Source of the DNA: Powellomyces hirtus
Taxonomy: Eukaryota > Chytridiomycota > Chytridiomycetes > Spizellomycetales > Powellomycetaceae
Assembly: GCA_025526995.1 (NCBI GenBank)
Contig: JAHLKG010000004.1
Location: 124,001 to 188,000, forward strand
Length of the DNA: 64,000 bases
Direction: 5' to 3'
Of the stretch, positions 22,934 through 33,472 are shown piece by piece. The first letter of the stretch is position 1; every line of letters begins with the position of its first letter. The position numbers and the translations under genes are program-made. A model generated the notes under the pieces. That model had not been told where the DNA came from and made no database searches. It saw only the letters and a program-made list of their open reading frames with translations.

Positions 22934-23713
22934 ATGGCACCCAAGCTTTTCTTCACCGCCGCCCTGCTGCTGGTCAGCATCTCCACCACTATGGTCTCGG
23001 CGCTCCCCACCGAGCTCGTCAAGCGCGACCCGGTCTACGTGACCAACTGCCCAGCGCCCACCGAGGCTGACTTTGCTGGGACGTGGCTCGAGACTAGTTT
23101 TGGCCACTCGGCGGACGTCGTCTTGAAGAATACGGCCCAGGTCTACAATCAGCTGGTCCTGCCGTTTGTCCATAACTGTTTTACAATGGAGGGGAATGTG
23201 ACGAGTGCTCGTATGTATTTGGGAGGGATGCGTGTGTACATGTATGAGAGTGGAATGATTTGAGCTGATTATGTTCCTTTTTGGCTTTTAGTGAACAATT
23301 TCTACTTCCAATACTGGCTCGCCGAGAACACCATCTGGTCCGTGCCCGACAACTCCTCCAACGTCTTCCAACAAGCCGACCTGCGGGACCAAGTCTGTTC
23401 CGCGCTCGAGCAAGTCCAACGCGTGGTGGTCGAAGTCACCGAAGCCGAAGAACTGACCGCCGCGGGAACCTGTCGCGACAACCCACCCGCAGCGCCCACC
23501 ACCATCCAAATCGTCAACTACCTCTGCAACTTTTTCCCGGCCTACCTCCCCCAAGACCGTCCGTACTTTTTGCCCGAGTATGATAGTATCGTCGACCCGG
23601 AGGTCACGTACTTGGCGGAGGGCTTCGGGTGCCGTGGACAGTTGGTCAAGAGGATGCAGAAGAGAGAGCAGCGGATCGTGAACAGTTTGAAGAGGAGGGC
23701 GGCTAGGAAGTGA
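22934..23713 (+). CDS. Small secreted protein, unknown family
   Basis: Two exons (22934-23210, 23292-23713) encode 232 residues. Residues 1-23 (KLFFTAALLLVSI core) form a clear signal peptide with cleavage after VSA. LVKR at ~28-31 is a Kex2-like dibasic site, so a propeptide is likely. The mature part carries a few Cys residues (VTNCPAPTEADF, VHNCF, QVCSALE, GTCRDN, YLCNFF, GFGCRG), suggesting disulfides, and one N-glycosylation sequon (GNVTS). The C terminus is highly basic (KRMQKREQRIVNSLKRRAARK-like), unusual for a secreted enzyme. I do not recognise the fold. The TATA box and pyrimidine-rich leader suggest strong or regulated expression. Confidence 0.85.
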
Positions 23714-24422
23714 GAAGGGAAGGGAATGCTTGACACTCCGCCCCGGGTTTGGAAGGTAGTGGTTTTGTGTATAGATATGAATGATGTACCTTTGTTGTTT
23801 AGTCCACACACGAGGACATGTACAGAATGTGTGACAGAGAAAACGAAATATTACTTTTAGCTGTTCAAAATGATATACTCTTCTTGACTTGGTGCGTTGT
23901 ATCGAGAACCCTTTGTGCCCACAAGCACACCCCGACGCACACACATCACCGAGCACGGAAAAGAGTGTTGTCTACTTCTCTGTAATCTGACAATACACTG
24001 GTCTGAAGGCACGCAGAAAAGCAACGACGGAACAAGCAGGCGATGAAGCGCAGTCCTCATCAGTTTGGCTCGCTGACATAACACGAGAGTCGCCAACCAT
24101 CAAAGGACTCTCAACACTCTTCCTCGTTCGCTAACGAATTCTAACCACGCATTTCACAGTTGGCTTTTCCATTCATACATGCACTTCTCTTGTATAGCTG
24201 GGTGACACACCTACTCCAACCCACTCCCAGCGTCTTAAACGCAATCAAGCAGCTACAGTATACCTCCGACAACGAACGACTTGGCTCAGCCTATTTACCG
24301 CCCGCCAAAATAAAGTCGCTCGATCGTCCCCCATACCCCTCGGCATATCGAGCGGTGAAACTTTTTAGGCTCTCTCAGTCTCATCGCATCGGACACCTGA
24401 TTTGATATCACAAGGCAGAAGC
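23714..24422. other. Intergenic region
   Basis: About 700 bp with no recognisable gene or RNA. AT-richer than the surrounding coding DNA; it should contain the 3' UTR of the secreted protein and the promoter of the acidic protein. Confidence 0.55.
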
Positions 24423-25799
24423 ATGCCTTCCGTCACTGCACCCCACCGCACCTCGCCCTCCTCGCCTCTCCGGCGGTTCCTGAACGGGGAATTTGAATTT
24501 AACGAGCCGGAAGACGCCACTCTGTTCTTCCGCGGGCTGGAGGAGAACCGCCAGATGCAGTCACCGTGGGATCTGTTCCGCAGTGCCCTCATCAACGCTA
24601 GAGAAACCGCGAACGGGAACGATAATGGCATGGACTACGAAACTGATCCTTTTCGCCATATCAGTGATGATGAAGACGATAACGATGATATGACGAGAGA
24701 AACGGAAACCGAAATGGTCACGCAGGCCGGGAACGCTGCACGGACGAGTCGCGGACGGCTTTTGGACGTGCATTCGCCGCGAGTGGTGTTGACACAGCGT
24801 CGACCGCCACGAGCACCGCCGTTGCTGCGACAAAATACCAGCCAGGCACAGGAGGATGTGACACAACCAAGACCGCCGCCGTTGCTGCGACAAGAGAGCG
24901 ACCTGAGAATAAACATGGATATGGATGTGGATGTGGATATGGATGTGGATTCGGACGATGATGTTGATTTGGGTTTTGAAATTCTGTTAGGCCAGGATCG
25001 GTCCCCGATGGGTGCTACTCGCGGCCGCACGTCGTGGGACCGGGAAGAGGCGGATGAGGGGGAGGAGGAAGGTGACGAGGATGGCGATGAGGAGGATGAG
25101 GAAGATAAAACAGAGACGGATCTCGAAGCTGGGAACAACACGTCCCTCTACCCCCACATGCGCTCAGCCAACATCATCACCAGCTCCACCGGCCCGCTCA
25201 ACCCTAATTTCGACCGCTGGCTCCCTGACTCATCCCTCATCGATCTCGTTACCCAATCCAGCGGCGTGCCCCCACCTCCCCCTCTTGCGCGAACAGCAAC
25301 CTCTTCAACCACATCCCCCGCACCGCGCCTCTGGCCGCGCCGCCGTCTTCTTAACCGCCAGTCCGCGCTCCGATGGCAGGGACACCAACACAACCACCCG
25401 CACCACCCGCGCCGCCGCCACCGCGACCGGGTGCGTGATCTTCGCCAAGAGGAAATGGACCCGGCGGTAGTGGTCCAGGCGATGATGGATGAGATGGAGC
25501 AGGTGTTGAGTGAGCGGTTGGATGCGAATGGGGAAATCAAAGAACAGCAACAACTTGCTGGATCTACATCTTCTCTGGGCGCTGAAACGACGGAGAATGC
25601 GGACGGCCCACGACACAACACTGACCAGAATGCACAGACCAAGCGTGTACGAGATTGGGCCGTCTGTTGGGACCTCCTCGGCCGCCTAGACCGGATCGCG
25701 GTCTCGAGAGATGGAGCGAGGGCGGATGAAGCAGTAGGGCAGGATGCGAATGGGAGTGGGGTGCACGTCATGCTTGATAGTGGTGATGCTTGTAGATAG
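24423..25799 (+). CDS. Acidic, low-complexity protein, unknown
   Basis: A single open frame of about 458 residues from ATG 24423 (an in-frame ATG at 24402 would add seven residues). The N terminus SSPLRRFLNGEFEFNEPEDA followed by LFFRGLEENRQMQSPWDLFR looks folded. The rest is strongly acidic or repetitive: Asp/Glu runs at ~220-245, MDMDVDVDMDVDSDDDVD, and a duplicated block PPRAPPLLRQ / PRPPPLLRQ. A Pro-rich and His/Arg-rich stretch precedes a final helical segment (DPAVVVQAMMDEMEQVLSER). No family recognised. The uninterrupted frame and codon regularity support a real gene, but the C-terminal third could contain an unrecognised intron. Confidence 0.6.
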   Translation: MPSVTAPHRTSPSSPLRRFLNGEFEFNEPEDATLFFRGLEENRQMQSPWDLFRSALINARETANGNDNGMDYETDPFRHISDDEDDNDDMTRETETEMVTQAGNAARTSRGRLLDVHSPRVVLTQRRPPRAPPLLRQNTSQAQEDVTQPRPPPLLRQESDLRINMDMDVDVDMDVDSDDDVDLGFEILLGQDRSPMGATRGRTSWDREEADEGEEEGDEDGDEEDEEDKTETDLEAGNNTSLYPHMRSANIITSSTGPLNPNFDRWLPDSSLIDLVTQSSGVPPPPPLARTATSSTTSPAPRLWPRRRLLNRQSALRWQGHQHNHPHHPRRRHRDRVRDLRQEEMDPAVVVQAMMDEMEQVLSERLDANGEIKEQQQLAGSTSSLGAETTENADGPRHNTDQNAQTKRVRDWAVCWDLLGRLDRIAVSRDGARADEAVGQDANGSGVHVMLDSGDACR

Positions 25800-26176
25800 G
25801 GCTACCATCTCCATAGCATTGAAGGATATGTATCTGTCCCCCCGGGGAGGGGAGGGGTGCGCATATGGGTAGATGGTTTCCGTTGGCGTGAGAGGGGCGG
25901 GTGTAGGTTTTTTGCTGTTTAGTTCTGGGCATCTTCCATCCTAGCTGTTACTTATCTGTGTGCGTTTTGGGATATCCTCCTAGCTCCCCACCTGCATGTT
26001 TCTCTGCATTGTTTTACTTTCTGCATACCTTTTTTTCACAATATAAATCTTTGCATTTATGTAATATTGTAACAAAAGTGAGAAAAAAAGTATGTACATA
26101 AGATATTTGGAGCACACAGCAGTCAGTTCAGGTGGCGGCAGGATGGTATGGTGTCGGCAGGGTAGATGTGATGATA
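25800..26176. other. Convergent intergenic spacer
   Basis: About 380 bp of 3' flanks, AT-rich toward 26040-26090, with a possible AATAAA-like element (AATATAAA near 26039). No gene seen. Confidence 0.5.
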
Positions 26177-27168
26177 CTAGGCTGGTAATGGTTCTTCCAT
26201 CTCTTTCTTCGCTTTCGTTTTCGTTTTCCGCGGTTTGGCTAACATGTGGACAGAGAAGGGAGTGTCAGGATTCACGCACTGCAGAAAGAGGAGCGTGTGT
26301 AATATGGTACCTGAAACGGGTGTCTCTTGCGGCTGGGGTTCCTCGATGGGAACGTCTGGCAATTCTTCTTCGAGATCTTGGTTCGAAGTTGGAAGAGTGT
26401 CTTGGGGCACGGTGGGGAGTTTGGCGGCTTTTTCCGCGAGCTACCACATAAAGAAACAAATACACATCAACATCCCCCATCCGCAAAACTTTTCCTCGCC
26501 CCACGCATCACTTACCTCCTCAGCCTCCAACTCATCCAACTGAGCCATAATCTCATCCTCGTCTTCCGGCGACATGGTTCCACTAATCAGCTCATCAATT
26601 TCCGCTTGATAAGCGATAGCGTCCGCCGTATCGTCCATGAGCTTCTGGACGGTTTCGAGCGAGGTTTCCGTGTGGATTTGTTTGAGGATGGCGTTGCCGT
26701 GCTGTAAGCCTTTGATAATGTCTTGTTCCACGAGGGCATATTCGATTTGGCCAGTCTACAAAAAAAAAAGAGGTAGGAGAGAGGAAGTTAGGGAGGAGGG
26801 AGGGGGGAGTATTACCAGTTGTTCGAGCGTGAGCAGTTGGTTGTCGGTTTGGAGGAGGAGGTGTTCTTGGTATTTTTTCTTTTTAAGTGCTAACAGGGCC
26901 CGGCCATGGTCTCCGGCTCGTAAATGGTGTTTGGCGATCTCGACTTCCCGATCCAGTACGACTTGTATCTACCAAGACCCCACATCAATATCACGGGCAA
27001 ACGGAGGGGGTTTAATCAGCAGAGACGGGGCTTGTGTACCTTTTTCTGATACTGTTTGAGCTTATCTCGCTGAATTTTCAGGTCGTAGACGGCTTTGTCT
27101 TTGGGAAGCATGTCGGAGGTCTTTAGCTTGTGGGCTTTGGATTTGTCTTTTGAGACGAGGTTGCCCAT
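26177..27168 (-). CDS. VPS20: ESCRT-III subunit VPS20/CHMP6
   Basis: Exons 27168-27040, 26968-26816, 26755-26516, 26440-26311 and 26238-26177 encode 237 residues. It begins MGNLVSK, the N-myristoylation signal typical of CHMP6/Vps20. Then come the basic helix (DLKIQRDKLKQYQKK, LLALKKKKYQEHLL), the central LTLEQLTGQIEYALVEQDII and KGLQHGNAILKQIH, and QAEIDELISGTMSPEDEDEI, all in CHMP6 order. The tail LEEELPDVPIEEP corresponds to the MIM2-type Vps4-binding region. Vps20 bridges ESCRT-II to Snf7 polymers at endosomes. A basic C-terminal extension (KPRKTKTKAKKEMEE) goes a little beyond the usual end. Confidence 0.95.
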
Positions 27169-27816
27169 GATTGGGGGAGAGGGGGGTTATGTTGCGGCGG
27201 ACGGGATAGGAGGTGGCCGAATTGTTGCACTGAGAGAGATGCAAGTTTTGGCTAATGGAAAGTTTGAAGTGCGTTCGGGACGGTGTGATTTGGTCTGGAC
27301 GAGTGATGACACACACATCTTCCTCAATTTAGTATTGCGCGTTCTCAGGAAGGTGAAGGGTGATTTCTGTTAAAGATAATCGCATTTTCTAAGTTGGCTC
27401 AGCGGCATCGAAAGTCGGATAATTCTTCCGGTCATAACTGGTGAATACTGTACGAAGGATCCAGACATAACCGACCTCCAGAACCGCTACTGCTGGGACA
27501 AAAAGGTTCCTTCAAGTTCCAATCCTCTTGTTAGGGGGCGGACGGTAGGGGATGGCAAGTCCAAAGAAAGATGAATCTTCTGAGGTGGTGGATTGTAAAG
27601 GGACATATCGACTTTCGTGACAGTGCAGACGCAACTGAGGTGTTCTGGGTTGTTGCATCAAGTGTCCATACCGCTGTCAGCTATGGTGGCGATCCCTCCT
27701 GTAGTTACGCCAAGCATACTTATTGTCTTTTGGAGACACTGAGGCCTGAGCGATTATCCATGAGAATTTTGTATTGAAAATGAGTATACAATAAATCAAA
27801 AACTCTTTACAGAGCT
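27169..27816. other. Intergenic region
   Basis: About 650 bp between the VPS20 start and the androglobin stop. Short open frames here have no protein-like composition. No tRNA or other element recognised by eye. Confidence 0.5.
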
Positions 27817-30800
27817 TCATCTCTTCCCAGTCACCCGTTTCTTCGCCTTATCTTTCTCCGAGGCTGCCGGCGGGGCCGCCTCCGTTTCTGCGTTCATTTC
27901 TGCCGCCAGAGCCGACTCTCTCGCCGCAGCTTCCATCGCCGCCTGCGCCTTTGCTTGCAACTCCTGGAACTCTCTCGTCACCTTCTGTCGATAAGCGTCC
28001 CGCAGCACAATGTCCAAATCCTTGAAACTCTCCACCTGCCGCGCCTTCTCCTCCAGCTTGTCGAGATACATTTGACGAGTGTGCGCCCGCCGTTCCCGGT
28101 CTTGCGCGCGTAAACGGCGAACAGTTTCTTGGTACTGCTCGTGTTCTGCGTGTTGACTTTCCCGCTCGGCATCCCGCGCAGCAATCTCGGAAGGAGACAA
28201 CACTCGTGGCTCTTTCGTCAATGCCGATGCAGGCCGTGAGCTCCGCGCCGTCGGAGGCCGGGACGCGGTGTTGGGCCGCGACGATAGGGACGCCGCATCC
28301 CCGCCCTGCGGGAACTCCATACTCATTGCACTGGTCCCCACTATCCCGCTCTTCGCGACACTACCCCGCGACTCGGTCTTGCCTAGTTTCGCCAACCGCG
28401 TCGCCGCCCGTGTGCCGTGGATGGTCCATGGCTTGTATGGCACATCCCGGCCTCCTATCCCCGTTATCACGATCGGCCGAATCATCCCGCTTTCGACTTG
28501 CTTCAGGTACTGGTCTCGTGCTTCTCGGGCCCGGGCCGCCCGTCCTTGCTGAGCAACCTCCCAAGAATCTTTCACAGCGCGATAGCGATCCTCTTTCTCT
28601 GTGTCGCGCGCGACGCTCAGTGACGCTACATCCGTACCTATGATCCGCAGTCGCCAGAAAAGATCGCTGGTTGCGCCGCCGCCAGCGCCGCTTTTGTCAT
28701 CACTGCCCCCACCCGCACTATTGGCAATTTCCTTGGAGTTTGGGCCCGTGATTGCGGGCCCCGAGCTTCCGCTGACGGTCGCAGACCGCTTCTTCTTGGC
28801 GGATGCCGTTGGGGCGGGCGCTTTGGGACCCCTAGATTGTGGCCGGTTGGGCTCGCCAAGCAGATTTGGCGCGGCACTCAACATCCCGACTAGCTTTGTT
28901 AGGTCAACGTTTTCGATGCTGCCTTGTATGATGTACTTGTGCTTCGGCTTGAATGCACATTGGAATGGGACGTCTCAATTGGTGTGCGCACTGGAGATGC
29001 ACGAAGCTGAAATGGAACCTTCACACTTACCAACGCAGGAAGTTCGCTCACTGCGGCCGTCGACGCAGCCGCAGCCGCCACGACTGCCGCATCATTCTTT
29101 GCATCCCGCGACTCCCCCTTCCCTTTCTTCTCTCCTTTCTCCCCAGCCTTTCCACCCCCAGTGCCCGCCGGTGGGGCCGCCACCGCCAGCGGATCGTCGG
29201 TCTGCACCAGATTCAGCACATGGATTGTGGCGACTCCCTTCCCGCGAGCGGTCTGGATCTCGACGTCGTTGTCAAACACTTGCAATTTGAGCCAGACCGT
29301 GGGGAAGGTAAACGTGAGTTGGAGTGAGACACTGTTCGTTGGAGCGTCTTTAACGCGGACGACTTGTCTGTCGAAGCAGAAGAGGGAGAGACACATTAGC
29401 GTTTGCGCAGAGACTAGAACATCAAAGTGATGAAATGGTGTGTTTTGTACGCACCGGAATAAAATGTTATGCTTATTTGGCGTACACACGTCCTCCAAAT
29501 CCTGCACGATTGGTTTCGTCCACAGCTCCACAGGCCGCTCGGGTGGTATCACTGGCGCCGTCTCCGTGACGTAGCGTAGTTTCCATTTCCCGGCCGGCTT
29601 GGCAGACGTGGTTCGGCAGTCGGCCAAGAACGTATACCCATTCTACTCGGGTTGACATTCAATATGGAGCAGCGCGAAAGCAAAAAGGGAAACAAAAGGG
29701 CAGCCCGTTTTTCTCGTTCTTGCTTTACTCACTTTGTTGGGCATATACGTCCGTGGCCGCAGCGTGTAGAACACGAGCGGGATTTCCTGCCCGGTGTCGT
29801 TGTCCACTACGCGGAGACAAGTTGTAGGTTGCATGTATTCCGGGACGTATATGCTCGCGGAGAGGAACCTGGGCTGAGTGAATCGCAGCACATTTCTGAT
29901 AAATTGAAAGAATCAGAAAAAGCAAACGGATGGGAACGGGATCTTTATTGCACCTACTTGAAAAACACAAACCATGAATTCGCCGGTTGAGCCGCAAACG
30001 AATCGTCGATATCGCGCACATGCAAATCGAGCTTTTCGGACATGTACTTTCCTTCCTCTTCAACCATGAACTCGTCGCGTGCCCATACAGATAAAGAGTA
30101 TGCGGTGGGGCAGTTGATCACAAACCGATACGCTTGCAGCCTGGGTTTTGACATTAGAGGCAGCACAATTAGTATATAATTCCCAACCTGAGCAATGGGG
30201 ACAAAGCTATCATTGCACCCACCCGGCTGGGATCCGCCAATAGCTCGTCAATGCCGCATTGGTCGCCGTCCGCAACACGTCCACGCGGTCAGCGGTCCCC
30301 TTCCAATCATATTCTTCGACCAGCACCGACGAGATTTGGCTCGTGGAATCGTTCTTGACGCGGCCATAGGTTGAGAGTAATAGGAAAACAGGCAGGCTTT
30401 TGCTCGTATCCGACAAATCTACAGAACATCAGGAGCCCACACGTGAACTATTGTTTAGCTTGGGTGTTATGCCTGAAAAAGGAAGAGCGCACATACAGAA
30501 CACTTGTGGGATCCGCAACCCGTCGTTGGCTTTCACGGGATCCGGGATATTACTCGCGATCGATTTCACAAACTTGAATGAGCCTTGGTTATGGTATACT
30601 GTAAAGTATCTGCACCCGAGCGCACGCGATTGTCAACTCAAGAGTACGCAAAGTCTGCAATGGGATTGCTTCTTATACACCACGAACCGGAAGGTGCGCA
30701 CAAACTCGCTGAACGGCATCCAGTAATCTGTGGCTTCGGATGCTGCGTCGGATACTTCTTCGACGATTTTCGTATTGCCTTTTCCATCGCCGGGGCGACG

Positions 30801-32688
30801 TGTGCGGTACCTAATGTGAGATTAGCCACGGATATGGTGAGAAGAGAGTGCGAGGGTCGATTGAGACGGCAAATACTACATTACATACCCACAGCTAAAA
30901 TAGCTACGCAGACGGATGAGCCGTTGTGTATGTGGGTTGGAGGCGTTGGCGGATTCCCGAATGTCAATCACCCTGAAATGACATGACATGTTGACAAGGT
31001 CAACCTTGTCGGGATTGTCCTAGCAGCACATCAAGGAGTAAGCTCTCCCTGAAGGGGCTCAATCTGGCATATAGTCAATCTTTACCTCTCCCTCTCGCCA
31101 GACCATTACCACCACATACGAGCTCTGCTTCCCCGCCGCCGTGACCGCAGACATGGCACCAGCAGCCGCACCGGTTCTCGTGCCTTGTGCCGACGTCATG
31201 TTTGACCGATCGCCCTGTCCGCCCGCAGCGTTGATCCGGTCTTTGACCTGGTTTACCGGATTGCCTTGTGATATGCTCGTCCGAGACGACACGGCTCCCG
31301 CGGCTGCCCCAGCGCCCGTCATTGGTGCCGCAGCTACAGGCAACGCTTGGAATGCGCGCAGATTTAGCCCGGATATGATGTTCCAAATTTGTAGCGCCGG
31401 CTTGCCGTCCAGGCTGAGTTTCTCGGGGAGCCACCCCTTCAGCGTGTGGAAGACGTCAAAGTCCCCAAATTCGCAGGCCGATTCGAGATCTTTATAACTG
31501 CCAATGTCGCGAAACACTTTGCGTTAGTTGCGCGTGGGATATCGCTTGCGAATGGCATACTTGATGAAAAACATACCTTGACGCTACAACCTTTAACAGC
31601 GCCTTCGTCAATAACATAGGCCATATCTCATGAGTAACCGGACTCGAAACCACGAGGGGCTTTCCCTCGGCATCCACCGGGATCCGATCATCCACGGTAA
31701 CTCTTCGCCACGCACCCAACCAGAACAGCTTGATGATGTACTTGCCCGACACATTGTACGTGGGCAGGCCATCTTTCGCTTTCGGATAAATGTGGTCCCA
31801 AGGCGAAAACTCGTCTGGAATCGCATTGGCGTTCCCTTGAGTGCCTGCTCGTGATTGTTTGGTTTGGTCGTAGAGGAAGTGTAGGGTGCAGAGAATGGCA
31901 CGCATCAGTTCGGATGGGAGGAGGTGTTTGTTGGTCTGGAAGAGCTTTGATGTGCCAGAGAGCAGTTCTTGATCGCTGGGGTCTTCTTCTGCTGGTTTGG
32001 GCGGAATGGGTGGCTCTTCTTCGACAGGCTGCTTCTCAGGCGCTGTGTGGGGTTTGGATCCAACATCTGGCTTGGGACCCGATTCTGCGCTCGATTTGCG
32101 CACTTCACCGTCGTCGCCTGGCGCAAGCCCATCCCCCGTCTCAGCATCCACAGCGTCTGGAAATTCCGGCATAGCATCCGCCGGATGGCTTATGTGTGTC
32201 GACCCTCCATCGACTGTAGACGGTTTCGACCCAATGTATGATATCCCGGGCGACATCATCAACGGGCCAAATCCCATTGATCCAGCACTTGAGGGCGTGC
32301 TACTGTGGAAAATATCATCTTCCAAATGCAGTGGCTGAATACATATTGGGGTCTGTCCCTCTGGGGTCATCTCCGACGGGCGTTTATATGAATCGACCAT
32401 CCCGCGGAGCGAGCGAGGCAGCCACGCGAGGCCCTCGGGATCTTCAAAGACGTGCTTGCCCGCCCATTTCTCAGCCGCAATTTCAGCGTCAGACCACTCT
32501 GGCCAGATGACGATGGGTGGATCCTGAGATTCTTCCACTGCTGGAACCAGACCACCCGCCCCCGCCCCGCCGGCTCCACCTGTTCCGCCCCCAGCGTTCG
32601 CTTGCTGTCCGCCTGCGGACGATGCGCGTTTTTTGGTACTGCCGGACTTGGCTAACCGATCTTTTGAGCTTGACCCAGCTTTCTTCAT
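27817..32688 (-). CDS. ADGB: Androglobin homologue lacking the globin and IQ segments
   Basis: Eleven exons (32688-31577, 31497-31086, 31019-30880, 30810-30679, 30609-30497, 30418-30223, 30140-29958, 29895-29733, 29642-29455, 29367-29031, 28947-27817) give 1368 residues. The N terminus matches androglobin: VIWPEWSDAEIAAEKW, FEDPEGLAWLPRSL. The calpain-like part follows (GKYIIKLFWLGAWRRVTVDD, EIWPMLLTKALLKV, LKGWLPEKLSL); no QGxxGDCW active-site motif is visible. Then DYWMPFSEFVRTF, SYWRIPAG, ANSWFVFFK, CLRVVDNDTGQEIP, GKWKLRYV, VWLKLQVFDND, KYIIQGSI and a C-terminal coiled coil (YLDKLEEKARQVESFKDLDI). The stretch that holds the permuted globin in animal androglobin, between SYWRIPAG and ANSWFVFFK, has only about 60 residues here and shows no globin. 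In animals the gene is tied to sperm flagella and cilia. The acceptor of exon 11 is uncertain. Confidence 0.88.
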
Positions 32689-33472
32689 CTCGCTGTGTTT
32701 GAAATGTGGTGTATTTTAACGGTGTATGTTGTCAAGCCGTTACTGAATCGTGGATCAGTCCTATTGACGGTGCGCCTGGTCCGAAAGTCAAATCGTTGAC
32801 GGTTACTGGCTCGCTGCGCTTTGTTACCTAAGCGATCTCTACCGCGTTTTTTGAGGCAGATCAAGTTTTATGGTATTTTGACGCTTTCCACGACGATGTG
32901 GAAACAATATGACTGATTATACAGTGAGGTGCATCCCGCGAAATACGAATCGATGTATGTATGATGCAGAGTGCTGGGCGCCCCTGATGATATCTCTCAT
33001 GTACGAAGGATTAGCACCGCCTGCGAATGATGAGGATGGCTAGCTAACTAAATAAACGTATTTGCCGAATGAGACAGCTTCGAAAATCCTTCAGCTGGTA
33101 AGGCTCATGTAAATGAGCAACAATCTGCGAGGCCTGGACCCAAGCCGACAATATGACGAATGATCTGACGTATGATAGGATGTTCGACCTATGTGGGTGT
33201 CACGTGTGGACCTTGGGACCTTGCTGCGCAATTCGGATTGACAGTGTTCGAAGTGTGAATGTCTCTTCACCTGCTCCACATCCGAACACTGTCAATTCAT
33301 TTTATGACGAATGTACTGCATAAATCGAATCCCTCGAAGACTACTACTTTTCATAGCCTCAAGAGGGATCTACTATCCAATATCACGTTCAATTGTGCAG
33401 AAGCCACATACCCGCCCGTTTCACAGTTCCCTCATACCTTCTTACCGCTCTGAACGTCGCCGCCCCCACAAA
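32689..33472. promoter_or_regulatory. Divergent promoter region androglobin / YIH1
   Basis: About 780 bp between two start codons. No TATA box is obvious. It contains a 14-bp perfect inverted repeat (33237-33296) about 180 bp upstream of the YIH1 ATG. No gene recognised. Confidence 0.6.
33237..33296. repeat. 14-bp perfect inverted repeat, 32-bp loop
   Basis: ATTGACAGTGTTCG (33237-33250) is exactly reverse-complemented at 33283-33296. Weaker pairing (GTGTG with CACAT) extends it into the loop. Confidence 0.93.

Noticed and set aside
22372..23070. 232-residue plus-strand open frame over the promoter
   Set aside because: It runs through the TATA box and leader and overlaps the secreted protein start in another frame; composition is not protein-like.
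27470..27550. tRNA-like B-box resemblance (AAGTTCCAATCC)
   Set aside because: No A box, no acceptor-stem pairing; not a tRNA by eye.
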